Positions 9,461 through 17,053 of a stretch of 38,279 nt of DNA are shown one piece after another. A program made the position numbers and the translations under genes. Within the stretch, counting starts at the first letter, position 1; each line of letters starts with the position of its first letter. Origin of the DNA: Oscillibacter sp. (GTDB lineage: Bacteria > Bacillota > Clostridia > Oscillospirales > Oscillospiraceae); the NCBI GenBank assembly GCA_022795445.1, contig JAAWGR010000022.1:1-38279 (forward strand), read 5' to 3'. Below the pieces are notes generated by a model that had not been told where the DNA came from, made no database searches, and saw only the letters and a program-made list of their open reading frames with translations.

Positions 9461-11701
9461 TCAGGTATTCCACCAAAGATGGATACTGCCCTGCAAGTCT
9501 GTCCGGTAAATCGCACAGCCCTGCCGCGCAATCCGCGCAAGCGTCTCCTCTGCCGGATGACCGTAGCTGTTGCTGCCGGAACTAATGCAGACAATTTCTG
9601 GTTTCAGCGTTTGCAGCAGTTCTTTGGATGTTGAATATTTGGAACCGTGGTGCCCTGCCACAAATCCCTCGATATCCGGCAGTTCATAGGTTTCCAGCAA
9701 CTCCTTTTCCACACTGGAGCTCATGTCGCCGGTGATCAGGAGATCATTGTCCCCAACAGATGCTAAGATTGTCAAACCCTTGTCGTTGTCCTCTGAGGCG
9801 TCCAAAGGCGGATAGATGGTAATTTGCGCGCTGCCTAGGGACAGCGTTTCCTGTTCCGTCACGAACACCGCCGGAACGTCGTTTTCCTGTGCCGCAGAGA
9901 GCGTTGTGAGCCGCTGGCCTGTATCGTCTTCGTAGTCCGGAACCAACAGGCATTCCGCATCCAGCCGGGCCAGAAGGTCCGGCACACCACACACATGATC
10001 GCTGTCATAGTGGGTTAGGATGATGTAGTCCAGGCGCTGGCAGCCCATGCTTTTCAATTGCCATGCCGCAGTTTCGCCCGCATCGCGCCAACGGTTGCTG
10101 CTGCCGCAGTCCACTAACGCAAAGTGTCCGCCGGAGGCAAGAATGATGCTTTGCCCTTGCCCAATATCCAACACAACTGCGTCCAGATCGTTCGTGCAGC
10201 GCACGGCGCCCAACTTGACCGTAACCGCCAGTGTAAGCGCCGCTAAAACCGCCGCAAGAGCATACTTGCGCCCACCAGCTTTTTTGGCAAGATAAGTGCA
10301 CAAAAACAACAGGTACGCATATACAACCCAGAATTTCAAATAAGGATTGTTAAAATAAACCGCATGATACGGGATTTTCGACATCAGCTTCGCCGCTGTG
10401 AAGATGTAGTTTGCCAAAAGGCTTGCCGGGAACGCGATACAGGCCCCGATTGGTGGGCAGAGCATCCCAACGGCAGCGGCAGTCAGTCCCAGAAGGAATA
10501 CGCCGCTTGCGGCCCATAAACAAAGCAGGTTCGTCAATGGACTGATGAGTACCAACGAGCCAAAATAATACCCAGACAGTGGAATGGTAAACACCATCGC
10601 GCCCATCGTAGCGGAGAGGCCAGCAGTAACCGTCCGGAAGAATTTGCCGTGTTTTTTATCACCAAGCAAGAATGCCTCCAGCTTTGGCGTCAGCCACAAA
10701 AGCCCCGCCATTGCTGCAAAAGAAAGCTGTAAACTAACTGACGCGGCGGCAAAAGGATTTTGGAGCAGAATCAGAAGCAAGGCGGCCGTCAGAGAGGTAG
10801 GGCCGTCGCTTTCCCGGCGGAATACCGGCCCCGCCGTGAAAAACGACAGCATAATGCAGGCCCGCACAACGGAAGGGCTCCCGCCAGCCAAGGCCGCATA
10901 GAACACCAGCACTGGGATGGCCACTAGTGCCCGCAAGCGGCTCCTGCGGCCTGTCAGCAGGGACACAAATCCCAGCAGGAACATACAGTGCATACCGGAT
11001 ACGGCCATGATGTGATAAATACCCACTTCTGCAAGAACAACCTGTGCTTCACCCAGTAATTCTGAGCGCTCTCCAGTCAAGATGGCAGTTAGAAAACCTG
11101 CGGCGGCACCGTGGAAAATCTTTGCGATTGTCTCCTGCATGTCGTGGCACATTCGTGCCGGAAGCCACCGTAAGGAACCGGCTGTCCCATCCTGGACGAC
11201 CGGTTCACCTCGGGCGTATGCCAGGAGGAAAACGCCTTTGGATGTAAAAGTTGTAATATCCTCGTCTACAATGCGGGAGGCGTCCCGCAGAAGAACGGAA
11301 CCCGTGAGCGTTTGCCCTGGGACGAGATCCAGAAGGCTGTAATCGCCATAGTAAACGGCCTTGCCGGGAAACCCATCCAAGCGCACCGTCGCTCGTGCGC
11401 CAAAGCTGCTGGTTTCCGCATAGCCGCAAAGCGTGGCGGTAACGACCTGTTCCGTCTCGGACAGTACGGCGGCGGGCTTCTGCACCTGCCGGACATACAG
11501 CCAATTGTAGCCGAAAGCCAGTGCCAAAGCCGCAGATATAACGACTGCCCTTCGCCGCCATCTCCAAGGAAGCCTCGTGGCAAGCAAGCCCAGGCCAAGG
11601 CATACAAAGGCGCTGGGAAGCAGCCATAGATCGGGCAAGAGGTATTGTGCCAGAAATATTCCAGAGGCAAAGGCGCCGGAAAAAACTGCCAACCGCCTCA
11701 T
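9461..11701 (-). CDS. comEC: ComEC/Rec2 family DNA uptake channel
   Basis: The protein has 746 residues, normal for the family. An N-terminal membrane pair and DUF4131-like region is followed by the competence domain, with LTGERSELLGEAQVVLAEVGIYHIMAVSGMH broken here for length (signature MAVSGMHCMF) and many membrane spans. The C-terminal metallo-beta-lactamase domain has DIGQGQSIIL and THYDSDHVCG, the metal-binding HxxDxDH. It should form the inner-membrane pore for single-stranded DNA, with a nuclease-like domain outside. It overlaps the Xre gene by four bases (ATGA) and precedes holA by 15. No other competence gene is visible here, so natural competence is not proven. Confidence 0.94.
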   Translation of the reverse strand: MRRLAVFSGAFASGIFLAQYLLPDLWLLPSAFVCLGLGLLATRLPWRWRRRAVVISAALALAFGYNWLYVRQVQKPAAVLSETEQVVTATLCGYAETSSFGARATVRLDGFPGKAVYYGDYSLLDLVPGQTLTGSVLLRDASRIVDEDITTFTSKGVFLLAYARGEPVVQDGTAGSLRWLPARMCHDMQETIAKIFHGAAAGFLTAILTGERSELLGEAQVVLAEVGIYHIMAVSGMHCMFLLGFVSLLTGRRSRLRALVAIPVLVFYAALAGGSPSVVRACIMLSFFTAGPVFRRESDGPTSLTAALLLILLQNPFAAASVSLQLSFAAMAGLLWLTPKLEAFLLGDKKHGKFFRTVTAGLSATMGAMVFTIPLSGYYFGSLVLISPLTNLLCLWAASGVFLLGLTAAAVGMLCPPIGACIAFPASLLANYIFTAAKLMSKIPYHAVYFNNPYLKFWVVYAYLLFLCTYLAKKAGGRKYALAAVLAALTLAVTVKLGAVRCTNDLDAVVLDIGQGQSIILASGGHFALVDCGSSNRWRDAGETAAWQLKSMGCQRLDYIILTHYDSDHVCGVPDLLARLDAECLLVPDYEDDTGQRLTTLSAAQENDVPAVFVTEQETLSLGSAQITIYPPLDASEDNDKGLTILASVGDNDLLITGDMSSSVEKELLETYELPDIEGFVAGHHGSKYSTSKELLQTLKPEIVCISSGSNSYGHPAEETLARIARQGCAIYRTDLQGSIHLWWNT

Positions 11702-11928
11702 CGGCGTTTGGGAGGCGGCGGAGGCGTGGGGTCATCGGTAAGGCCCAGAAGGTAATCGCTGCTGACTTTATAAAACTCTGCCAGCTTTACAACCACCCAT
11801 GCAGGTGTTTCCCGTTCGCCGACTTCGTAGCGGCGGTAGACACTGCGGTACATATTCAACTGCTCTGCGACTCTCTGTTGGGAGAGGTCATGGTCTTCCC
11901 GCAGGTCGCGCAAACGCTTGAGTTCCAT
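11698..11928 (-). CDS. Xre-family helix-turn-helix regulator
   Basis: The protein has 76 residues and is a single HTH_3 domain. LRDLREDHDLSQQRVAEQLN, followed by MYRSVYRRYEVGERETP, shows the two helices and the YxxYExGxxxP signature. The tail DPTPPPPPKRR is proline- and arginine-rich. It heads the comEC operon and its stop overlaps the comEC start, so it probably controls comEC-holA-rnmV or itself through the inverted repeat immediately upstream. The start at 11928 is preceded by GGGTGA. Confidence 0.9.
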   Translation of the reverse strand: MELKRLRDLREDHDLSQQRVAEQLNMYRSVYRRYEVGERETPAWVVVKLAEFYKVSSDYLLGLTDDPTPPPPPKRR

Positions 11929-11938
11929 TCTTGAATCA

Positions 11939-11976
11939 CCCGAAAAAATGTTACCAAATGGCTACACTTTTTCGGG
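11939..11976. promoter_or_regulatory. Inverted repeat upstream of the Xre gene, probable operator
   Basis: CCCGAAAAAATGT (11939-11951) and ACACTTTTTCGGG (11964-11976) are inverted copies with one mismatch in 13, separated by 12 bases. The inner edge is 11 bases from the start codon and touches the ribosome binding site. An autoregulatory operator for the Xre protein is the simplest reading; an RNA hairpin that masks the ribosome binding site is the alternative. Confidence 0.6.
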
Positions 11977-12038
11977 GATATTGTTCCCATGCGGAGCCAC
12001 AGTCTGATCGTATCACCGCAATGGAAAAAACTCCAGCC

Positions 12039-12401
12039 CTATTTTTTCTTCTTGGGCCAAATCAGGCTCACGCCCGATAACAACAGGTAGACGCCAAAGG
12101 GCTTGCGCAGAAGCGCCACATCGACCGCATTGGAAATCCAAGCTCCGGCCAGGGCGGCGATGACTGCGATTGGCACAGCGGTTTTCAGCGTTGGCTTGTC
12201 CAGATAACCGCTCTTAGCGTGGCAGACCAGGGCGCTGGCGGCGGTGGGGAGAAAAAAGAGCAGGTTAATGCCTTGAGCCGTCCTCTGGTCGACGCCAAGG
12301 AACAGCGTCATCACCAAGAGCAGCAGCGTCCCGCCGCCTACGCCCCAAGCAGAGATGATACTTGCGCCCAGTCCGCAGAGGAAGGGCAGAATCCAATCCA
12401 T
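12039..12401 (-). CDS. TSUP (TauE/SafE) permease, half-length, second of a pair
   Basis: The protein has 120 residues with about four hydrophobic segments. GLGASIISAWGVGGGTLLLLVMT is the glycine-rich first helix of the TSUP family (quoted over 20 only as a region; key residues GVGGG), and LVCHAKSGYLD is the inter-helix loop. Full TSUP proteins have about 250 residues and eight spans, so this is one half. The start is ATG 12401, which shares one base with the stop of the preceding half. The substrate is unknown; TSUP proteins move sulfite, sulfonates or other small anions. It probably acts as a heterodimer with its partner. Confidence 0.82.
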   Translation of the reverse strand: MDWILPFLCGLGASIISAWGVGGGTLLLLVMTLFLGVDQRTAQGINLLFFLPTAASALVCHAKSGYLDKPTLKTAVPIAVIAALAGAWISNAVDVALLRKPFGVYLLLSGVSLIWPKKKK

Positions 12402-12754
12402 CACAACAGGTATTTCACCCCCGCGTAAAAGAGAAAAGCAGCAAACAGCCACTTTAAGAACTTGGTTGAGATTTTACCATACAGTTTGCCGCCCAGCCAG
12501 CCGCCGAACAGTCCGCCCGCCAAGTACGGCAGGGCTGCGGCCAGCGATACGCCGCCCTGCCACAGATACACCGCTGCCGATACCAGGCAGACGGGGAAAA
12601 TCACGCCCACACAGGTTGCATAAAGTTTCCGCTGCGGCAGTCCGCCCCACCGGGACATCACTGGGAGGAACACCATGCCGCCGCCGCCGCCAAAGAGTCC
12701 GTTTGCGAGACCTGCCGCACCGCCCGCTGCGCGGGCTGTCCAGGTTTCTTTCAT
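12401..12754 (-). CDS. TSUP (TauE/SafE) permease, half-length, first of a pair
   Basis: The protein has 117 residues. The start motif AAGLANGLFGGGGGMVFLP is the TSUP glycine-rich helix, and four membrane spans can be drawn. It ends VKYLL and its stop overlaps the start of the second half. The two halves are not one frameshifted gene: each carries its own GxGGG-type first helix, as the two halves of a full-length TSUP do. The ribosome binding site before 12754 is GGGGGC-like and moderate. The DUF1540 gene lies upstream. Confidence 0.82.
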   Translation of the reverse strand: MKETWTARAAGGAAGLANGLFGGGGGMVFLPVMSRWGGLPQRKLYATCVGVIFPVCLVSAAVYLWQGGVSLAAALPYLAGGLFGGWLGGKLYGKISTKFLKWLFAAFLFYAGVKYLL

Positions 12755-12777
12755 TCCACCGCCCCCTTTTATGTACC

Positions 12778-12811
12778 CGCTCCGGCCTGCCGGTGGAGCC
12801 GGTCGGAGCGG
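12778..12811. terminator. GC-rich hairpin between DUF1540 and the TSUP pair
   Basis: CCGCTCCG and CGGAGCGG form the base of a hairpin with further pairing inside (CCGG/CCGG). There is no T run on the minus strand, so it is only a weak or partial terminator, or an mRNA-stabilising structure. Confidence 0.35.
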
Positions 12812-12829
12812 GGCGGAATGGGTTTCCGC

Positions 12830-13021
12830 TTATTTCATCTGGAAGCTCTGGCAGTCCGTGCATTCCACCATAGTGGGGTTGCTCTCATGGGTGCCAACCT
12901 GGATGGTGTTCAGGCCGCAGTAATCCGCGTCCTGGCAGTGATGGGCGCAGTTGTTGACGGTGCATTTGATGCTCTGGTTGGGCGTACAAGCACAGCCGCT
13001 GTTAGTGCAATCCTTCGTCAT
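12830..13021 (-). CDS. DUF1540 cysteine-rich small protein
   Basis: The protein has 63 residues with nine cysteines, in the pattern C-x4-C-x-C ... IKCTVNNCAHHCQDADYCGL ... CTDC. This is the DUF1540 pattern common in spore-forming and gut Firmicutes. It probably binds a metal ion or forms disulfides; the function is unknown. The start at 13021 is chosen because CAGGAGGG lies eight bases upstream, rather than an upstream ATG at 13063. Confidence 0.85.
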   Translation of the reverse strand: MTKDCTNSGCACTPNQSIKCTVNNCAHHCQDADYCGLNTIQVGTHESNPTMVECTDCQSFQMK

Positions 13022-13162
13022 GGAAAGGACCCTCCTGCAAGATGAATTTTGGCGTATTGCCAATGCTTATTGTACCGCGCTGCCGGGAAACTATACGCGG
13101 TTGAAATTGGAAATGCAGTTGTGGGAAGAGAAGCTGCCCAAATCTGTGTGAACGTTCCGCGC

Positions 13163-13192
13163 AAAAAGGGCCTGGCAATCAATGCCAGGCCC
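13163..13192 (-). terminator. Terminator of the ferredoxin gene
   Basis: GGGCCTGGCA and TGCCAGGCCC form a perfect 10-base-pair stem, followed by TTTTT on the minus strand. It begins 20 bases beyond the ferredoxin stop. Confidence 0.9.
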
Positions 13193-13211
13193 TTCGCATG
13201 TCCGCTAAGCC

Positions 13212-13412
13212 TTATCCCTCAATGCTGATTGCATTGACCGGGCAGGCATCACGGGCGCTTTGAGCGTCGCTCAACTGGTTCTCCGGTACTTCATCGCCAT
13301 GTGCAACTCCATCGTTGCCCATGCTGAAAACCACCGGGCAGCTCTCCACACATAAACCGCAGGAAATACAATTTTCATTCACTGTCGCTTGCATAGCTTC
13401 CTCCGCATTCAT
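13212..13412 (-). CDS. Ferredoxin (single [4Fe-4S])
   Basis: The protein has 66 residues with CISCGLCVESCP near the N-terminus and CPVNAI near the C-terminus, giving the four cysteine ligands of one cubane cluster. This is the monocluster type similar to Thermotoga and Desulfovibrio ferredoxins rather than the 2[4Fe-4S] clostridial type. It carries electrons in the cytoplasm. ATG 13412 has AAGGAG nine bases upstream; an internal ATG at 13394 with GGAGG five bases upstream could also be used. It is monocistronic, with its own terminator. Confidence 0.92.
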   Translation of the reverse strand: MNAEEAMQATVNENCISCGLCVESCPVVFSMGNDGVAHGDEVPENQLSDAQSARDACPVNAISIEG

Positions 13413-13985
13413 CCAAAATTGCTCCTTCCCAGCCTAGTGTCACCACCTGCCAGGGGGATGCCTATACGGAGGACCATGGCCTTCCGGGCCCTATTGCACC
13501 GGATAATTTCCATGATCCTCTGTACCATGCTAGTGTGTGCTGCTTTTCCGGTTTTCAGCCGTACCATTATTTTATCACCGTTCGCAGTTTTTCCCGCAAA
13601 AAATTATTTTTGCACCAGACAAATGTCTATAAAGTTTCCCCTTTGTCAAAATGACTGAATGGACAGCTGTCTGTGACGGATCACGGCCCAATAAATGAAA
13701 ATTTAAGCTCTCACAGAATTTGTAAGAAAATTCTCTACATCTGCTATATGTTACGAAGAAAACTGCATTATATACATCAATACTGGTATATTGGTCAAAG
13801 GAGTACAATTTACGTGCGATCAGTTCTTTTTTAGACGAATAATTTGCTTGGCCTTTTATCGTCACATCTCCCTTCCAAATCCCGATTTGTCGCTCTGATT
13901 ATATCTCAGCCAATGTTTCATTTCAATCTGCCTTAGGTGAAATCACCAGTGCCCAGCTTCATCAATACGAAAGGTGAAAAGGGGC
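13413..13985. other. AT-rich stretch with one doubtful ORF
   Basis: This interval is visibly richer in A and T than the flanking genes. It holds only one ORF of note on the minus strand (see 13575-13865) and no repeat, RNA gene or mobile element that I can recognise. The promoter of the ferredoxin gene must lie at its left end. Confidence 0.5.
13575..13865 (-). CDS. Doubtful hypothetical protein (96 aa)
   Basis: The frame begins at a GTG (13865), with GGAAGGGAG only two bases before it, which is too close for normal initiation. The N-terminal part (ANYSSKKELIARKLYSFDQY) looks protein-like, but the C-terminal part is full of rare residues. I do not recognise a family. It may be a gene remnant in an AT-rich island. 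Confidence 0.25.
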   Translation of the reverse strand: MTIKGQANYSSKKELIARKLYSFDQYTSIDVYNAVFFVTYSRCREFSYKFCESLNFHLLGRDPSQTAVHSVILTKGKLYRHLSGAKIIFCGKNCER

Positions 13986-15329
13986 TCAAAAACGCTCCTT
14001 TAATACCACAACCGTCTCCGCACCATATTCCCGGAACAGCGCCACGGCTTCCGGTCCAATGCGTTCCCCGGACACGGCAATCGGGATGGCAGGCGGACAG
14101 GCCACCGCCGGCGCGCCGCAGATCCGCCCCAGGCTTTCCGCTGCTGAAACCGTCTCATGTGGGGTAAACAACGCCTCCCGAACGGACAGCACCTGTTCCC
14201 CCTTCGCCAAAGGCAGGGCAGAATGGGAACGAGGTGCTTTCTGTATGGCGCAGGCCAAGGAATCCGCCAGCCGCTGCAGGTCCTCTGGTGTGTTTTCTGG
14301 TGCGACCATCAGTACACAGAAGTCTCCATCTGCGTACTCCGGCTCCACTTCCCTTATCCGAAGATGCTTGGCCAGCTCCAGGCCGTTCCAGCCGGATGCG
14401 GCGGTGTCCAGTGTGAGCTTTAATGGCTCATCCCCTACTGTGGCCCAGCCCCAACTAAGTAAATCCTGCTTCAGTGCCCCCAGTCTCCCGGCGGCGGTCC
14501 GGATGCGTTCCGGCTCATCTCCCGCCAGGGCCGCGTTACACAAATCCAATGAGGTCAATGTCAGATAAGATGGGCTTGTGGAACCGAACAGCGCCAGCGC
14601 CGCTTTGGCTCCCCCGATTTTCGGCGCATCCCGGGAGATATGCAGATAGGCTCCGCCAGTAAGGACGGGCAAAGTCTTATGTGCGGAATCACAGCACAAA
14701 TCTGCACCCAAATCCAACGGGTGCCGGGAGGGCTGCAAAAAACGCAGATAAGCCCCGTGGGCATTGTCTACCGCTAAAACAGTCCCAACCCGATGGCAGA
14801 CTTCCGCTAACGCGGAAATATCCGCCATATTTCCCAGATAATCCGGGCTGGTGATATAGACGGCGGCGGGCGGCGCATCCAGGGCGTTCAATGTCTGTTC
14901 TAAAGTTTCCGGCGAAACGGGACAGGTGCAAAGGGAGTGGTTTTCCGTTTCCGGCCAAAGCCAGACAATTGTAAAGTCCAACAAGGCGGCAGCGTAGAGG
15001 AACGCCTTATGTGCGTTCCTTGCCGCTACCACTACTGGCGGCGTACCAGCGGGACGGTTTACCAACGCCAGGTACAGCATCGCCCGGATGCACTGGCTGG
15101 AGCCTTCCGTAGAAAACAGCGTCTGCCGGGAACCGAACAGCGACGCCGCATTCCGCTCGCTCTCTGCAATGATGCCGGACGCCTCGTAGAGAGAATCTGC
15201 CCCGGCAACTTCCGTGATGTCCCACGCCTCACAGCCCAGCGGCCCCATGCCCTTATGCCCTGGCATATGGAAGCGGGCCGTTCCCTCAGCTTGGTAGTTC
15301 CGTACAAAATCAACGATGGGCGTTTTCAT
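13986..15329 (-). CDS. Orn/Lys/Arg-type PLP decarboxylase
   Basis: The protein has 447 residues and is a fold-type I PLP enzyme of the short Firmicutes group that lacks the wing domain. The N-terminal GTARFHMPGHKG is the family signature, and the PLP lysine lies in CDSAHKTLPVLTGGAYLH. AVDNAHGAYL holds the aspartate that pairs with the PLP nitrogen. It likely decarboxylates arginine, lysine or ornithine to a polyamine or its precursor; I cannot choose among these. The start at 15329 (MKTPIVDF) overlaps the stop of scfB by four bases, so it is co-translated with the SCIFF maturase. Confidence 0.88.
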   Translation of the reverse strand: MKTPIVDFVRNYQAEGTARFHMPGHKGMGPLGCEAWDITEVAGADSLYEASGIIAESERNAASLFGSRQTLFSTEGSSQCIRAMLYLALVNRPAGTPPVVVAARNAHKAFLYAAALLDFTIVWLWPETENHSLCTCPVSPETLEQTLNALDAPPAAVYITSPDYLGNMADISALAEVCHRVGTVLAVDNAHGAYLRFLQPSRHPLDLGADLCCDSAHKTLPVLTGGAYLHISRDAPKIGGAKAALALFGSTSPSYLTLTSLDLCNAALAGDEPERIRTAAGRLGALKQDLLSWGWATVGDEPLKLTLDTAASGWNGLELAKHLRIREVEPEYADGDFCVLMVAPENTPEDLQRLADSLACAIQKAPRSHSALPLAKGEQVLSVREALFTPHETVSAAESLGRICGAPAVACPPAIPIAVSGERIGPEAVALFREYGAETVVVLKERF

Positions 15330-16699
15330 TCCGCCTCCGCCGCCTGGAGCATGATAGCGCACTCCATCCGTTTGCGGAACAGCTCGCAGCCAGGTTCATA
15401 AATGCCCCGTATGGAGCCGGAGGCGTGGTAAGCGTTAGCGGCGCAGCCGCCGGAGCAGTAGAGCTTGGCCCAGCAGTCCGCACAGTCTGGACGGGCATAG
15501 GCGTTGCAGGCACGGAACTCCTCCCGCAGCTCCAGGTTTGTCACGCCGTCCCAGACGTTGCCCAGCTTATAGGCTTCTTCTCCCACAAATTGGTGGCAGG
15601 GGTACAGGTCGCCCCAAGGCGTTACCGCCATGTACTCCGTGCCGGAGCCGCAGCCGGAGATCCGCTTGTATATGCATGGCCCGCCAGTGAGGTCCAGCAT
15701 GTAGTGGTAGAATGTGATCGGCTTCCCAGCCCGTTTGCGCCGCAGCATCTCCTCGGCCAACAGCTCATATTGTTCTTTGACGGTCTCCAGGTCTTCCGGC
15801 GTCAGCGCCGCTGGGTCGCCGGGCGCGCACACCACCGGCTCCATACTCAGCTCTGTAAAACCCAAGCTGGCCATATGAAAAACGTCGTTGGTAAAATCAG
15901 GGTTGGCGTGGGTGAATGTCCCTCGCATATAGTAGTTCTTTCCGCCCCTGGACGCCGCCAGCTTCTGAAATTTCGGAACGATGGTGTCATAGCTGCCCTT
16001 CCCAGCGTAGTCCACCCGGAGGCGGTCATGGATTTCCTTTCGGCCGTCCAGGCTCAGGACAACATTATCCATTTCCCGGTTGGCGAAGTCGATCACATCG
16101 TCGTTGATCAGCATCCCGTTGGTGGTGAGTGTGAAACGGAATTTTTTGTGATGCGGTTCCTCCTGGGTGCGGGCATAAGCCACCAGCTGCTTTACAACTT
16201 CCCAGTTCATCAGCGGTTCGCCGCCGAAGAAATCCACCTCCAGGTTCGTTCGGGAGCCGGAGTGCTCAATGAGAAAATCCAACGCCCGTTTTCCCACCTC
16301 GTAAGACATCAACGCCCGTTCGCCGTGATAATTGCCCTGGCTGGCAAAACAATAGGAACAGTTGAGGTTGCAGGTGTGAGCCACATGAAGGCACAGGGCC
16401 TTTACCACATCGCCGGAACGCTCCTTGAACGTGCCTGCCATGTCCCCAAACGTGTCGGGCGTGTACAGCTGACCCATTTTCACCAGTTCGCCCACATCCG
16501 TGATGCACTCAGACAATTCCTCCGCTGTCACATCAGGGCGGTCCTGGTATTTTTCCAGCAGCTCCGCTATAATTTCTGCCGGCGTATGGTTAGGATACCG
16601 TGCAATCACGTCATACGCCACATCGTCCACCACATGGACCGCGCCAGAGCAGGTATCCAATACGATGCAGTAACCGTTCAGTTTATATTGATGTACCAT
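15326..16699 (-). CDS. scfB: SCIFF peptide radical-SAM maturase (SPASM domain)
   Basis: The protein has 457 residues. An N-terminal peptide-recognition region (VHQYKLNGYCIVLDTCSGAV) precedes the radical-SAM cluster motif CNLNCSYC at about residue 107. FFGGEPLMNWE binds SAM. The C-terminal SPASM domain has CGSGTEYMAVTPWGDLYPCH and CADCWAKLYCSGGCAAN, which hold the auxiliary [4Fe-4S] clusters. It forms thioether cross-links in the SCIFF peptide encoded just upstream. The start is ATG 16699 behind a run of six G; an in-frame start at 16786 would overlap scfA and has no family support. Confidence 0.95.
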   Translation of the reverse strand: MVHQYKLNGYCIVLDTCSGAVHVVDDVAYDVIARYPNHTPAEIIAELLEKYQDRPDVTAEELSECITDVGELVKMGQLYTPDTFGDMAGTFKERSGDVVKALCLHVAHTCNLNCSYCFASQGNYHGERALMSYEVGKRALDFLIEHSGSRTNLEVDFFGGEPLMNWEVVKQLVAYARTQEEPHHKKFRFTLTTNGMLINDDVIDFANREMDNVVLSLDGRKEIHDRLRVDYAGKGSYDTIVPKFQKLAASRGGKNYYMRGTFTHANPDFTNDVFHMASLGFTELSMEPVVCAPGDPAALTPEDLETVKEQYELLAEEMLRRKRAGKPITFYHYMLDLTGGPCIYKRISGCGSGTEYMAVTPWGDLYPCHQFVGEEAYKLGNVWDGVTNLELREEFRACNAYARPDCADCWAKLYCSGGCAANAYHASGSIRGIYEPGCELFRKRMECAIMLQAAEAE

Positions 16700-16716
16700 A
16701 AAACCCCCCAATATCG

Positions 16717-16744
16717 GAAAAGCGCCGCCTTTCCGGGCGGCGCT
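16717..16744 (-). terminator. Hairpin with T run between scfA and scfB, probable attenuator
   Basis: AGCGCCGCC and GGCGGCGCT form a perfect nine-base-pair stem, followed on the minus strand by TTTTCC. It sits between the short precursor gene and the maturase gene, where partial termination would yield more precursor than enzyme. Confidence 0.75.
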
Positions 16745-16757
16745 GTCTGCCTGTTTT

Positions 16758-16898
16758 TTACTTCTTCTCACACTTCTGGTTCGCAACGCCGCAGCTGGTT
16801 TTGCACGCGGACTGGCAGGAGGTCTGGCACTCGCCGCAGCCGCCCTTCTTGGCGCTGTCGCAGAGGTTGCGGGTTTCCAAGGTCTTGATACGTTTCAT
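16758..16898 (-). CDS. scfA: SCIFF ribosomally made peptide precursor
   Basis: The protein has 46 residues. The leader MKRIKTLETRNL and the core CGECQTSCQSACKTSC...NQKC match the 'six cysteines in forty-five residues' family almost universal in Clostridia. There are seven cysteines here: positions 13, 21, 24, 28, 32, 36 and 43; Cys13 is the extra one. Position 37, a threonine acceptor in the characterised homologue as I recall it, is glycine here. The start at 16898 is preceded by GGAGAG. The product is a ranthipeptide of unknown role, cross-linked by scfB. Confidence 0.95.
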   Translation of the reverse strand: MKRIKTLETRNLCDSAKKGGCGECQTSCQSACKTSCGVANQKCEKK

Positions 16899-16971
16899 GA
16901 TCAATCTCTCCGTTCTGATAAATTTGGAAGGAACGCGCCGCCCCACAGGCGGGCATCTTGTCTAAAGAGGA

Positions 16972-17000
16972 AGTGTAGCATAGAATCACGGTAAAGTCAA
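16972..17000 (-). promoter_or_regulatory. scfA promoter
   Basis: On the minus strand TTGACT (-35, 16995-17000) and TACACT (-10, 16972-16977) are 17 bases apart, about 70 bases upstream of the scfA start. It should drive scfA-scfB-decarboxylase. Confidence 0.75.
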
Positions 17001-17053
17001 GGCTTGCGGGACAGGGTACGAAATCCGTTTTTCGGACAGGCGGATCCTTCACT

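Noticed and set aside
12951-13151. Plus-strand ORF of 66 codons across the DUF1540 start
   Set aside because: It overlaps the well-supported minus-strand DUF1540 gene and has no ribosome binding site.
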